Origin: Erysipelotrichaceae bacterium
GTDB taxonomy: Bacteria > Bacillota_I > Bacilli_A > Erysipelotrichales > Erysipelotrichaceae
Length of the DNA: 64,000 nt
Direction of reading: 5' to 3'
NCBI GenBank assembly: GCA_017432545.1
Contig: JAFRJA010000057.1
Coordinates: 1-64,000, forward strand
Shown here: piece by piece, positions 8,508-20,300 of the stretch
Layout of the letters: each line of letters opens with the position of its first letter
How positions within the stretch are numbered: position 1 is the stretch's first letter
The notes under the pieces: model-generated
What the model saw: only the letters and a program-made list of their open reading frames with translations
Told to the model about the DNA's origin: nothing
The model's database searches: none
Made by a program: the position numbers and the translations under genes

Positions 8508-8924
8508 TTATTCGATCGTTACAGTCTGTTTGGTTTCGATCGATTTCTGTTCCTTTGAAGGCATTACGATATTCAGGATACCGTTGTCGAATTTTGCCTT
8601 GACATCTTCTGCCTTGATGTTTTCACCAACGTAGAAGCTTCTTGAGCAGGAACCGAAACTTCTTTCCGATCTGATCAGATTGCCTTTGGCATCTTTTTCT
8701 TCATTAGTAACATTGTGAGCAGCTTTGATGTTGAGATAGCCATCTACCAGATCCATCTGGACATCTTCCTTTTTGTAACCAGGAAGTTCAATATCCAGGT
8801 TGTAGTAGCCGTCTTTTTCATAGACATCAGTCTTCATTACGCTACCGGTGTATGTTGCTTCTCTAGGCCAGAAACCATCGAACATGTCATCAAATACATT
8901 TAAATTTCTTGGAAAATACTTCAT
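8508..8924 (-). CDS. Small heat shock protein, Hsp20/alpha-crystallin family
   Basis: 138 residues. An alpha-crystallin domain spans about residues 28-130, with the conserved ELPGYKKEDV segment near residue 45 and GILNIVMP near residue 115; the C-terminus lacks an obvious separate IxI tail. It is an ATP-independent holdase for unfolding proteins in the cytoplasm. Start ATG at 8924 has a strong GGAGG site. A promoter overlapped by a CIRCE operator lies upstream, so it is expected to be repressed by HrcA and induced by heat or protein stress. Confidence 0.93.
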   Translation of the reverse strand: MKYFPRNLNVFDDMFDGFWPREATYTGSVMKTDVYEKDGYYNLDIELPGYKKEDVQMDLVDGYLNIKAAHNVTNEEKDAKGNLIRSERSFGSCSRSFYVGENIKAEDVKAKFDNGILNIVMPSKEQKSIETKQTVTIE

Positions 8925-8968
8925 TTTTATTTACCTCCATCCGGGTCTTATATTTACCCTACACATAT

Positions 8969-8996
8969 ATAATACCACAATTTTTAGCACTGTCAA
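8969..8996 (-). promoter_or_regulatory. Sigma-A promoter of the Hsp20 gene
   Basis: On the minus strand a perfect -35 TTGACA (8991-8996) and a -10 TATTAT (8969-8974) are separated by 16 bases. The CIRCE operator covers the -35 box and part of the spacer. Confidence 0.8.
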
Positions 8997-9010
8997 GCAT
9001 AAAGTGCTAG
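8984..9010 (-). promoter_or_regulatory. CIRCE operator (HrcA binding site)
   Basis: TTAGCACTG - 9 bases - AAGTGCTAG matches the CIRCE consensus TTAGCACTC-N9-GAGTGCTAA at 16 of 18 arm positions, with correct 9-base spacing. A further half-site-like GTGTGCTAA lies at 9025-9033, just outside. Confidence 0.85.
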
Positions 9011-9084
9011 CAAATTAAATATTTGTGTGCTAAAGGAATTTGGGATAAAAACAGTCATTTTTCGGCTGAAAAGGCCTGATTTAG

Positions 9085-9090
9085 TATACT
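9085..9090 (+). promoter_or_regulatory. -10 box TATACT 12 nt before the ATG at 9103
   Basis: TATACT ends 12 bases before the ATG, so the predicted 5' leader is about 6 bases and holds no Shine-Dalgarno. No good -35 box is visible. Confidence 0.5.
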
Positions 9091-9102
9091 AATCTTATAA
9101 AT

Positions 9103-9723
9103 ATGAAAGAAAAGAAAACGAAACTCAGAGGATATATCCGTAAACATCCAATGTTTACGACGGTATTGTCGGCTCTGTTTGATATAGTCTATGGTTTGTT
9201 ATATGGGTTTTTGGCTTATAGAGGATCATCATACTGGTTTCTTACTTTATGCGTTTACTATCTGATCATCGGTATTATGAGACTGATTCTGACGACTATG
9301 GATCTTAAAGATGAAAAGGTCGAGTCTCGCGCATTAAAGATATATGGTTTCTGTTTCTTATTTCTTTCAATCATCTTTTCTGGTCTGACTTTTCTGACGA
9401 TCTATGAAAACAGAAACATGAATAAAAATCAGATCGTCATGATCGCAATTGCGACATATACTTTTGCGATATTGATCATGGCGATAGTCAACACGATCAA
9501 AGCCCGGAAAAGCAGTTCAGTCAAGATGATCATCCTGAGGAATATTTCGCTTATTGCGGCCGCCGGATCTATGATGTCTTTAACCAGAGGCATGCTTGGG
9601 ACATTCGCGGATGGACAGAGTGATTTTGCGTTTATTATGAATGCAGTTTCAGGTGCCTTAGTGTTTATACTGACGTTGTATATTTCGGTAAAGATGATAA
9701 AGAATAAGAAAGTGATTTTATGA
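9103..9723 (+). CDS. Integral membrane protein, unknown function
   Basis: 206 residues with about six predicted membrane segments (around residues 15-35, 42-62, 80-100, 110-130, 145-160, 178-198) and a basic N-terminus. I do not recognise a family. The stop overlaps the start of the next gene by 4 bases (ATGA), so the two are translated together and probably work together. The start has no Shine-Dalgarno; a TATACT box close upstream suggests a leaderless mRNA. Confidence 0.6.
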   Translation: MKEKKTKLRGYIRKHPMFTTVLSALFDIVYGLLYGFLAYRGSSYWFLTLCVYYLIIGIMRLILTTMDLKDEKVESRALKIYGFCFLFLSIIFSGLTFLTIYENRNMNKNQIVMIAIATYTFAILIMAIVNTIKARKSSSVKMIILRNISLIAAAGSMMSLTRGMLGTFADGQSDFAFIMNAVSGALVFILTLYISVKMIKNKKVIL

Positions 9724-10934
9724 TCGGCTATCTGGAAAGTTTTATTGAACAGTATCATAAGTGGACTCTGGATTACACTTATCCTTTCATCACTTCAACA
9801 CAACTGAATTACTATCTGTCTCAGAAAAAGAAGCGTCTGGAAAATAAGGGCTTAAGGATCGAAGAAGATTATGAACACGTAAAAGGTGAAATAACCGGTG
9901 ATCTTGAAAAGAAGTCCAATCCCTATTCTGTACATGTCCTGCATCGGGAAGCCAGACATATCCTGAAGTATTTCAAAGGGGATAAGGTCATTGCTTCTTT
10001 TAAGGAACCGGTAGTTTTATATGCCTCACTGTTGGATAAGGATGGCTATGAAGACCATATTGTAAAATGTGACAACTGCGGACAGGAAGCGATGGCTTCA
10101 GTAATGCGTAATGGTTGTCCTTATTGCGGGACCAGATTTGAAATGGAAGACGTTTATCCCTGTTTCACATCTTTCTATTCAGTACCGGGTCTTGTTGAAA
10201 GAGAAAAACTGAAAGAAGATATCAAGAAGTTTCTGCTGATCACGGGCGTCGGTTCTGCGATCATTGTATTTATCTTAAGTTTTATTTCTTATAAAGAATT
10301 TGTGCTCTGGGGCAGGATCCTGATATCGTTATTTTCAGCTGCTTTTGGTGGCGGCATGTTTATGGTCTCGATGTATATGCTGATGAGTATAACGTTGCTG
10401 ATAAGAGCGTTTTGGGAAGCAGGACGTTCACTTCCTCTGTTAGGTGGTATCAATACGGATAAGAAACTGAAAGAGAAAATGAAGAAATATGATCCTGATT
10501 TCTCCTATGCCTATTTTGAAGGCAGACTGATCTCCTTGTTCAGAAGTATTGCTTTCTCTGATTCAAGAAAGGATCTGAGTATCTATACCGGTGACAGTGA
10601 TCTTTCTTTCCTTGATGATGTACTGGATCTTTCCTATCGCGGCGTTTCAAAACTGCAGAACTTTGCGGTAGAAGAGGGGCGGATAAAGATCGATATGAAG
10701 ATCTTTATGCATAATACCTATGCGGATAATAAACTGAAGAGAAAAGATGAAAACTTTACCGTAACGATCGAAAAAGACGGAAAACCCGACGATCTGAATT
10801 TCAATATTACTAAAGTTCATTGTCCTAACTGCGGAAGCAGCTTTGATGCGATGCATAAGAAGAAGTGTCCGTATTGTGGATCTGAATACAAACTCGTACA
10901 TGATGATTGGGTCATCAGCAATATAACAAGGTAG
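9720..10934 (+). CDS. Membrane protein with two zinc-ribbon motifs
   Basis: 404 residues. A first CxxC...CPYC pair lies near residues 119-138 (CDNC and CPYC), two adjacent membrane segments near 170-235, and a second pair near 375-395 (CPNC and CPYC). The region between the membrane part and the second ribbon (about 280-360) resembles a Tim44-like domain as found in other bacterial zinc-ribbon membrane proteins; this is a weak inference. ATGA overlap with the upstream six-pass protein indicates a two-gene unit. Function unknown. Confidence 0.6.
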   Translation: MIGYLESFIEQYHKWTLDYTYPFITSTQLNYYLSQKKKRLENKGLRIEEDYEHVKGEITGDLEKKSNPYSVHVLHREARHILKYFKGDKVIASFKEPVVLYASLLDKDGYEDHIVKCDNCGQEAMASVMRNGCPYCGTRFEMEDVYPCFTSFYSVPGLVEREKLKEDIKKFLLITGVGSAIIVFILSFISYKEFVLWGRILISLFSAAFGGGMFMVSMYMLMSITLLIRAFWEAGRSLPLLGGINTDKKLKEKMKKYDPDFSYAYFEGRLISLFRSIAFSDSRKDLSIYTGDSDLSFLDDVLDLSYRGVSKLQNFAVEEGRIKIDMKIFMHNTYADNKLKRKDENFTVTIEKDGKPDDLNFNITKVHCPNCGSSFDAMHKKKCPYCGSEYKLVHDDWVISNITR

Positions 10935-10948
10935 GGGGGAATATAAAA

Positions 10949-12175
10949 ATGAAACTTGATCGTAAATTCTGGATAGCCATGCTGATATTCGGCCTGATGG
11001 GTCAGATCGCCTGGGTCGTGGAAAACATGTATTTCAATGTCTTTATCTACAAGATGTTCAATGCGACGGCGGCCGATATCTCTCTGATGGTCATGGCCAG
11101 TGCCGTTATGGCAGCTGTCACAACCCTGATCATGGGAACTTTATCTGATAAACTGGGCAAGCGTAAAGCTTTCATGAGCTGGGGCTATATCCTCTGGGGT
11201 ATCTCGATCATTACCTTTGCCTATATCAGAAGTGTTACCTTAACGATCGTGATGGATTGCGTGATGACTTTCTTTGGTTCAACGGCTAATGATGCAGCAT
11301 ACAATGCCTGGCTGACGGACAGAGGCGACAGTGAGAACCGCGGCAAGATCGAAGGTATCAATTCGATGATGCCTTTGATATCCATACTTATCGTTTTCGG
11401 TGGTTTCATGAGTTTCAATCTTGATGAGATGTCAGCCTGGAAGACGATCTACTATATCATCGGTATCGCAACTTTACTGATCGGTATTTCAGGATTATTC
11501 ATCATTGAAGATGATCCGAATCTTAAAAAGAGTGAAGATTCCTTTCTTGATACTTTACTGTATTCCTTCAGAATAAGCACCTTTAAGGAAAACAGATATC
11601 TGTATATGATACTGTTTGCTTTTGCGGTATTCGGGATCTCGATCCAGATCTTCATGCCATACCTGATCATCTACTATGAAAAGACTTTGGGCTTAACCAA
11701 TTACGTCCTGATCATGGCACCGGCTATTATCATCGCTGCCGTGATCACCGCCTTATATGGAAGAGTCTATGATAAAAAAGGTTTTGAAGCTTCGATCGAT
11801 CTGCCTCTGATCCTGTTGTTTGTAGGCTATGGTTTACTGATCGCTTTTACCAATACGGCGATCGTCTTCATTGGTTCACTATTGAGTTATGCGGGCTATC
11901 TCTGTGGCATGTCCGTGTTTGGGGCCAAGATCAGGGATCTGATCCCGGAAAACAGATCAGGTCAGTTCCAGGGTATCAGGATCATCAATCAGGTCTTCAT
12001 ACCGGGAGTCATCGGTCCGTTTATCGGTCAGAGCGTTTTGAAGAATGCGGAGCTTATCTATAACTCAGATGGCACGACCAGTTTCATTCCGAATACGAAT
12101 ATCTTTTTAGCGGCTATGGTCGTGATAATAATATTGATGATCGTTCTGAAATTTATTAAAAGGAAGGAAGCCTGA
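10949..12175 (+). CDS. MFS transporter
   Basis: 408 residues from ATG 10949, chosen because GGGGGG (10934-10939) precedes it; the earlier ATG at 10907 lies inside the upstream gene. Twelve-helix major facilitator architecture with the loop 2-3 motif GTLSDKLGKRKAF near residue 70. The sequence resembles the glycoside-pentoside-hexuronide/SLC45-like branch. It shares one base with the adenosine deaminase start (TGATG), so the pair may import and degrade a nucleoside or a similar solute; that link is inference from position. Confidence 0.75.
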   Translation: MKLDRKFWIAMLIFGLMGQIAWVVENMYFNVFIYKMFNATAADISLMVMASAVMAAVTTLIMGTLSDKLGKRKAFMSWGYILWGISIITFAYIRSVTLTIVMDCVMTFFGSTANDAAYNAWLTDRGDSENRGKIEGINSMMPLISILIVFGGFMSFNLDEMSAWKTIYYIIGIATLLIGISGLFIIEDDPNLKKSEDSFLDTLLYSFRISTFKENRYLYMILFAFAVFGISIQIFMPYLIIYYEKTLGLTNYVLIMAPAIIIAAVITALYGRVYDKKGFEASIDLPLILLFVGYGLLIAFTNTAIVFIGSLLSYAGYLCGMSVFGAKIRDLIPENRSGQFQGIRIINQVFIPGVIGPFIGQSVLKNAELIYNSDGTTSFIPNTNIFLAAMVVIIILMIVLKFIKRKEA

Positions 12176-13164
12176 TGAACAGAAAATTTGTTGACTTGCA
12201 CTTACATATCGACGGTTCTTTGAATATTGCCTGGATGTATGAAAGAGCCAGGAAAAGAAAAGTCATTCCGGATAACATGAGTTTTGAAGATTACTATCTG
12301 ACCTTAATTCCAAGCGGTGAAGATATTAAAGCTGTCTTTGACCGGTTCGATGTGCCATTGGCGATCATGCAACGTGAAGAAGATATCCATGACTGCTGCT
12401 ATGAGCTGTTGAAAGAGATAAGCAGAGATAATGTGATCTATGCGGAACTGCGCTTTGCACCACAGCTTCATACAAGAGAAGGATTATCGCAGGAAGAAGC
12501 CTTGAGGGCAGCCATAAAAGGTGTTGAGGATGCCATGGATGATTATCCGGTGACAGCCAATATCTTAGTTGCCCTTATGCATCAGGGTGATAGTGCAGCT
12601 GTCAATTATGATGAAAACATGGAAAGCTTACTGTTGTGTGAAAAGTATCTCGGCCATTGTGTATGCGGTCTTGATCTGGCGGGTTTTGAAAACAATTGTG
12701 ACCTCGATGAGTATGCGCCGTTATTCAAAATAGCCAAGGAAAAAGAGATACCATTCACGATCCATGCGGGTGAGATGGGTAATGGTGAGAATGTCAGAAA
12801 AGCTCTGAACATGGGAGCTGATAGAATAGGTCATGGCATCAATTCTATTCAGGATGAAACGATCGTTGAAGAACTGGTAAGAACTCAGATCCCACTGGAG
12901 ATCTGCGTCACTTCCAATCTCTATTTCGGTTTCACTTATGCTTCTCATCCGATCCATGAACTGATAAGAAGAGGATGTAAGATCACGATCTGCACTGATG
13001 ACATGTCATTCTGCCTCAACAACATGGCTTATGAATACAATATGTTGAATAAAGTCGGAATAAGCGATGAGATGCTGGATCAGTTTACTTTAAATTCGAT
13101 CGAGGCTGCTTTCATCAGTGAAGCTGATAAGGAAGTTTTAAGGAAACAATTAAAAAACGCCTAA
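12175..13164 (+). CDS. Adenosine deaminase family protein
   Basis: 329 residues of the adenosine/AMP deaminase family, which hydrolyses adenosine (or adenine or a related purine) to the hydroxy form plus ammonia. Metal and catalytic residues are visible: HxH at residues 9 and 11 (DLHLH), HAGE near residue 197, HG near 220, and CTDD near 280. It overlaps the MFS gene by one base. Whether it takes adenosine or adenine cannot be told from motifs alone. Confidence 0.88.
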   Translation: MNRKFVDLHLHIDGSLNIAWMYERARKRKVIPDNMSFEDYYLTLIPSGEDIKAVFDRFDVPLAIMQREEDIHDCCYELLKEISRDNVIYAELRFAPQLHTREGLSQEEALRAAIKGVEDAMDDYPVTANILVALMHQGDSAAVNYDENMESLLLCEKYLGHCVCGLDLAGFENNCDLDEYAPLFKIAKEKEIPFTIHAGEMGNGENVRKALNMGADRIGHGINSIQDETIVEELVRTQIPLEICVTSNLYFGFTYASHPIHELIRRGCKITICTDDMSFCLNNMAYEYNMLNKVGISDEMLDQFTLNSIEAAFISEADKEVLRKQLKNA

Positions 13165-13179
13165 TCAAATAAAGGCGTT
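13152..13179 (-). terminator. Terminator of the cysteine-synthase-like gene, inside the opposing gene's 3' end
   Basis: AACGCC (13156-13161) pairs with GGCGTT (13174-13179); on the minus strand the hairpin is followed by a T run. The left arm encodes the last codons of the plus-strand deaminase gene, and the two stop codons overlap. Confidence 0.65.
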
Positions 13180-14084
13180 GAGTAATATCTTTCACCGGTA
13201 TCGGGACAGATCGTTACGACTTTCTTTCCTTTGCCGAATTTCTTCGCAAGTTTAAGGGCAGCTGCGACATTGGTACCGGAACTGATACCACACAGCAGTC
13301 CTTCTTTTTTGGCGAGCAGTTTACTTGTGGCGATCGCTTCTTCATCAGTTACGATACAGATCTCGTCATAGATATCCAGATTCATGATCTTAGGTATTAC
13401 CCCGTCACCAATCCCCATCTGTAAGTGAGAGGAGATCTCTTTGCCTGATAATATGGCGGCATTCTCCGGTTCGGCGACCCAGATCTCAACATCGGGATTT
13501 TTTTCTTTGAGAACTTCACCGATACCGCTTATCGTACCACCGGTCCCGAAACCTGATACAAAACCATCGATCTGCTTGAGATCGGCAACTATCTCTTCGC
13601 CGGTCTGTCTTTGCGCCATGACATTGGCCGGGTTGTCAAACTGACCCGGGACAAAGACGAAAGGATCTTGTTTGGCGGAATTTTCAACGATCTGCTGACA
13701 TTTTTTAATACATTCACCGATATTGCCTTCATCATGAACGAGTCTGACCTGAGCACCGTACATCTCGATCAGTTTCCTTCTTTCCACGGAGACTGAATCA
13801 GGCATGACGATGATGACGCGATAGCCTTTGACGGCTCCAATCATTGCCAAGGCAATACCCTGATTGCCTGAGGTGCATTCTACGATCAGTGAATTTTCGT
13901 TTAAAAGGCCTTTTTTTTCGGCATCTTCGATCATTCCGTAAGCTGTTCTGGTTTTGATCGAAGCGCCGATATTGACGGCTTCATATTTTACGTAGATCTC
14001 AGCCGAGTCTTCATCGGCTATTCTGTTTAATCTGATCAGCGGTGTATGTCCGATCGCTTCTAAAGCTGAGTTATATAACATCAT
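13161..14084 (-). CDS. Cysteine synthase-like PLP enzyme
   Basis: 307 residues of fold-type II PLP enzymes (O-acetylserine sulfhydrylase family). Seen are the PLP lysine context (GASIKTRTAY, near residue 43), a substrate loop SGNQG near 70, the phosphate-binding glycine loop GTGGTISG near 175, and the C-terminal PDTGERY near 297. Canonical CysK has SVKDR and SGNTG at the first two sites, so this enzyme differs next to the lysine and in the substrate loop and might use another beta-replacement substrate. The start lacks a Shine-Dalgarno, with TATGCT/TATATT just upstream, suggesting a leaderless message. No other cysteine genes are adjacent. Confidence 0.75.
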   Translation of the reverse strand: MMLYNSALEAIGHTPLIRLNRIADEDSAEIYVKYEAVNIGASIKTRTAYGMIEDAEKKGLLNENSLIVECTSGNQGIALAMIGAVKGYRVIIVMPDSVSVERRKLIEMYGAQVRLVHDEGNIGECIKKCQQIVENSAKQDPFVFVPGQFDNPANVMAQRQTGEEIVADLKQIDGFVSGFGTGGTISGIGEVLKEKNPDVEIWVAEPENAAILSGKEISSHLQMGIGDGVIPKIMNLDIYDEICIVTDEEAIATSKLLAKKEGLLCGISSGTNVAAALKLAKKFGKGKKVVTICPDTGERYYSTPLFD

Positions 14085-14126
14085 TTCAAATATAGCATAA
14101 TTCGCTGTTAAATTGGTCTGATTTGG

Positions 14127-14132
14127 TATACT
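14127..14132 (+). promoter_or_regulatory. Extended -10 box TGG-TATACT, 8 nt before the ATG at 14141
   Basis: The TGn extension plus TATACT sits 8 bases before the ATG, placing the expected transcript start about 2 bases before the start codon. No Shine-Dalgarno fits in that space. Confidence 0.6.
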
Positions 14133-14140
14133 TAAATAGG

Positions 14141-16118
<1,978 letters not shown>

Positions 16119-16135
16119 ACATAATTATTCAACAG

Positions 16136-16162
16136 GCACAGATCAGATGGTCTGTGCTTTTT
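16136..16162 (+). terminator. Terminator after the GH1 gene
   Basis: GCACAGA (16136-16142) pairs with TCTGTGC (16151-16157), followed by five T bases. It ends 9 bases before the -10 box of the next gene. Confidence 0.8.
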
Positions 16163-16170
16163 GTTGGGTT

Positions 16171-16176
16171 TACAAT
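16171..16176 (+). promoter_or_regulatory. -10 box TACAAT, 6 nt before the ATG at 16183
   Basis: The box ends exactly 6 bases before the ATG, so the A of the start codon is the predicted first transcribed base. No Shine-Dalgarno is present and the upstream hairpin is a terminator. Confidence 0.55.
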
Positions 16177-16182
16177 ATAAAT

Positions 16183-17343
16183 ATGGTGAAGAAGATCATT
16201 GTATTGTTAACCTGTATGATAATTCTGGCTGGTTGCATGCCGAAATCCAAACACGAAGATGCGGACTTTTATGAGGACGGCAAGTGTGTCGTCTTTTATC
16301 CGCTGAATAATTCAGAAATAGAAGAATATGCGAAGAGTCTGTGCACAGATCCAAACGAAAAGAAACACATCGATTATGAACTTGAAGAAGTCGGTGATTT
16401 TCTGAAGGTCATCTATCCTGATAAGTATTTTTATACCGAGAAATATTTTGAAAAGATAAAGCTTGAAGTTAAGGATCATGTGGATATCCTGGCTGATTCT
16501 TTGCGTTATCAGATGAAGAAAGATGATCTGGATGTTGCCTATACGTCGCAATTTATTCTTGATACCAAGGAAGACACGCTGGATTATTCTGGTGTAAAGA
16601 TCAGCTTTACAGAAGATGATCAGCTTAATTTCTATTTCCCGCAGTATGACTATGATCTGATCATGCCTTTAGAATATGCGCAGCAGATCGTCAAGAGAAA
16701 TTTCGGAGTGGAAGATAAAACGTATGAAAAAAGAAGATATCTGAATGAAAACCGTCCAATGGTCGCCATCACCTATGATGACGGACCGTTCCCACCGGTC
16801 GATGATGATATCTATGAGACGATGGACATGTATGATGCCAGATGTACCTTCTATATAGTCGGCGACAGATTATCACCAAGTTATCTGGAAAGTGTTGAAA
16901 AAGCCATTAATTACGGCCATGAGATCGGTTCCCATTCTGAGAATCACCAGTATCTTTCCAAATGTACAGCTGAAGAAGCACTGAAATATGTGACGATGGT
17001 AAATGACTATGTCTATGAAAAACTCGGTTATGAGATAAAGACATACAGGCCGCCATATGGTGCGCGCAATTATGATATGGAAGAGCTCACTGATATGCCT
17101 TGTATCATGTGGAATGTGGATTCCAAGGACTGGAAGTATCGCGATGATGACGATACATATGAAAGAGTCATGAACGGTGTGAGTCCGGATGATGTCATCC
17201 TGATGCATGCCTTGTATTATTCGACCGGCCGGGCTACCAGAAGGATCGTTCCGGATCTGATCGATCAGGGCTATCAGCTGGTCACGATCAGTGAACTGCT
17301 GGATCATCTGAATTTTGAAGGCAAGTATTTTGAAGGAGAATGA
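16183..17343 (+). CDS. Polysaccharide deacetylase (NodB) lipoprotein
   Basis: 386 residues. A signal peptide ends in a textbook lipobox LAGC at residues 15-18. The middle (about 90-180) looks like a DUF3298/RsiV-type domain. The NodB domain (about 190-370) has all motifs: TYDDGP, HSENH, RPPYG, DSKDW and ILMHAL. Such carbohydrate-esterase-4 enzymes remove N-acetyl groups from peptidoglycan or a surface glycan, often giving lysozyme resistance. The start ATG 16183 is chosen because the lipoprotein signal begins there; longer in-frame starts would read back through the GH1 gene. It ends base-to-base with the convergent ABC transporter gene. Confidence 0.88.
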   Translation: MVKKIIVLLTCMIILAGCMPKSKHEDADFYEDGKCVVFYPLNNSEIEEYAKSLCTDPNEKKHIDYELEEVGDFLKVIYPDKYFYTEKYFEKIKLEVKDHVDILADSLRYQMKKDDLDVAYTSQFILDTKEDTLDYSGVKISFTEDDQLNFYFPQYDYDLIMPLEYAQQIVKRNFGVEDKTYEKRRYLNENRPMVAITYDDGPFPPVDDDIYETMDMYDARCTFYIVGDRLSPSYLESVEKAINYGHEIGSHSENHQYLSKCTAEEALKYVTMVNDYVYEKLGYEIKTYRPPYGARNYDMEELTDMPCIMWNVDSKDWKYRDDDDTYERVMNGVSPDDVILMHALYYSTGRATRRIVPDLIDQGYQLVTISELLDHLNFEGKYFEGE

Positions 17344-20300
17344 TCACTCGCTTCTTAATGCGATGACCGGATCCTGCTTGGCGGCTTTCTTGGAAGGGAT
17401 GAATCCGGCAACGATCGTCAAAACGACAGAGATGATGACTAAAACGATCGCCGCTCTTAGTTCCAGTACCGCATTGATCTTGGTGGCATCCGTCAGTTTG
17501 TGAATGATCTTGTTTATCGGAATGATCAGAAGCCAGGAGGTGCCGACACCGATCACGCCGGATAATAAACCGATGATGAAAGTCTCAGCCGAGAAGATCG
17601 AAGAGACGTTGTGCTTGCTGGCACCCATGGCGCGCAAGATACCGATCTCCTTGGTCCTTTCCATGACGGAGATCAAAGTGATGACCGCGATCATGATCGA
17701 AGAGACGATCAATGAGATCGAAACAAAGGCGATCAGCACATAAGTTACACCGCTGATGATCGTCTGAACTGAAGACATTAGTATACCGGTTATATCGGTA
17801 TATTTTATTTTATGGTCTTCATCGATGGCCTTGTCATTATAGTCATCGAGTAAAGATAGGAAATGTTCCTTGGCATCGAAGTCTTTGAAGTAAAGCGAAA
17901 TGGTCGTCGGATCATCCAGATCCTGATAACCGAGATTGATCAGGTTGTTGGAATAAGAAGCTGAAGAACTCGTCAGCATCGAAGACATCAGACGGGAGAG
18001 TTCATCTTCATCCATATTGAAATTGAAAGCTTTCGCAAACGCATCCGTGTCCACAGTCATGAAATCTTCATTGAACAGATCGCCCAAAGAGGAGAATGAT
18101 TCCATCATCGGTTCCAGCATCTTCGCAGTAGCCATACCGATCTGACCGGCGATCATCGCCACAACGTATTGGTTCATCAGTTTGTTTATGATGGCGGTGG
18201 TGTTGCTCAGGGCACTTTCATCAGAAAGAGCGGTTGCGATCAGGATATTCCTGCTTAAACCGATAGTGCCGTAACGGATATTGTTAGGATCGGAATCGTC
18301 ATACGGGATCGAATTATCTTCACCGTTATAACCAGGTGTCGTTTTAAGCGTATTGAAATAGATGTCAAACATATGACAGACATCTGTTGCCATACCGGCA
18401 TAGTCTTCATCAGTAAACATCATCTTAAGCATGCTGGCGATCTCGGCCGGCACATCCATGCCTTCCGGTAAGTTGTTGAGAATGTTCAAAAGAGCAGTCT
18501 TGTAGCTTTCGCCGTTTATTGAATTCCTGATATTCTGTAATTCTTCATCTTTGATAAGCAGATACTTAGTGATAACAGTCTGATCATCAACGATCGTTTC
18601 TTCCGTTCTGATGACATCAGGAATCTTTTCATAATCATTTATATAATTATTCAGCATCGTTGAATTCAGAAGTGTGAATAACGAGATCAATGTTGTCTTA
18701 TCCGGGCCATTGACGATGGCCTGCGCTGCCGTATTGGCCGAGTTCATGACGATCGTCTGCATCTGATCTTCTGAGAGTGTATCAAAAGCGAAATCATCAG
18801 CGCTGATGTTTATCTTGAAGGCATTCTTCAGCATGTCCTCATCAACGGAGATCATATCGTTGAAATCAAGATCTGATTTCTTGTTTTCTTCATCAAAACT
18901 GTTACCGGAGAAGACATCGGTATCTTTATCAGATAGCTGCTTGTTGACTAAAGCAGACTCAGAGGCCATATTGATCACGTGTCTGATCAGATCGTGGGAA
19001 TAGATGACACCGGCCATGGATGAATTATCTCCGGTCGTATAGGCAACACCGGTGATTTTCAGTGTCTCGCCGTTATCAAACACCTTGTTCATAAAGACCC
19101 GATCATCAGACATGTCTTCATAGGTGTTGTATTTATCGTTGTATTTATAAAGATCGGAAACATCCACAAGCTTGAGTTTCACATTCATGAGATCTTCATA
19201 AGTAAAGGTCATCGGTTCATTCTTGATCTTGGTCTCGCTACCGGACATGACATCGGATATTAAAGTCTTTAATTCGGAATTGTCTCTTAAACCAAGTGAG
19301 TAGACCAGAAGATCAGGGATCTTGCCTTTCTCGGAAAGCACGATAATTACTTCGTCATAGCTGTCAGGCCATTCACCTTTGATCAGTTCACAGTTCTCTT
19401 TGACTTTTTCGATATCGTACTCGGTAAAGACACCCATCGAAGAAGAGGAAGAGATCGAAGTCAGAAGAGAGGCTGCAGAATCGGAATAGATCGAAGACAT
19501 CAGAGTGTTGGGATTCAACTGAACTATCGCTCCGGTCACATCTCTGGTATAGATACGTGGTGATATTGAGTAGGTATAGACGATGTTGGTCAGATCATCA
19601 CCATAGAGCTCACGGTTGTTTTCCAGCCACTCTTTAAATGATTTGAGATCGTTGGAACCGACAGAGTTCATCATCGAAGTGATCATCATCTGTTCCCTGA
19701 CCAGATCATCATCAGTTTCTTCATTCGTTTCGATACGCGAAGATAAAAGGGCACCGAAGATATTTGAGGTCTCGGATTGGATCGTTAAAGGATAGGAAGA
19801 CATCGTATCTTCCTGGATCTCATCGATATAATTCTGGAAACCGGTCGATAAGGCCAGGATCAGAGCGATACCGATAATACCGATCGATCCCGCAAAAGCG
19901 GTCAGGATGGTCCTTCCTTTTTTGGTCAGCAGATTATTGAAAGAAAGTGATAAGGATGTCAGGTAGGACATGCGGGCTTTTTTGACTTTAGCCGGTTTAT
20001 CGTTCAAAGGTACTTCAGGAACCTCAAAAGGATTGGTGTCTGAAGTTATATGACCGTCTTTCAGTTTAATGATCCTGTTGGCGTAGGTGTTGGCCAGCTC
20101 GGGATTATGGGTGACCATGACGACCAGACGGTCTTTGGCAACTTCCTTGAGCAGTTCCATGACCTGAATCGAAGTCTTGGAGTCAAGAGCTCCGGTCGGC
20201 TCATCAGCCAGCAGAATATCGGGATTGTTTACTAAAGCCCTGGCAATCGCCACTCTTTGCATCTGCCCGCCGGAAAGCTGATTAGGTCTTTTATGGGTAT

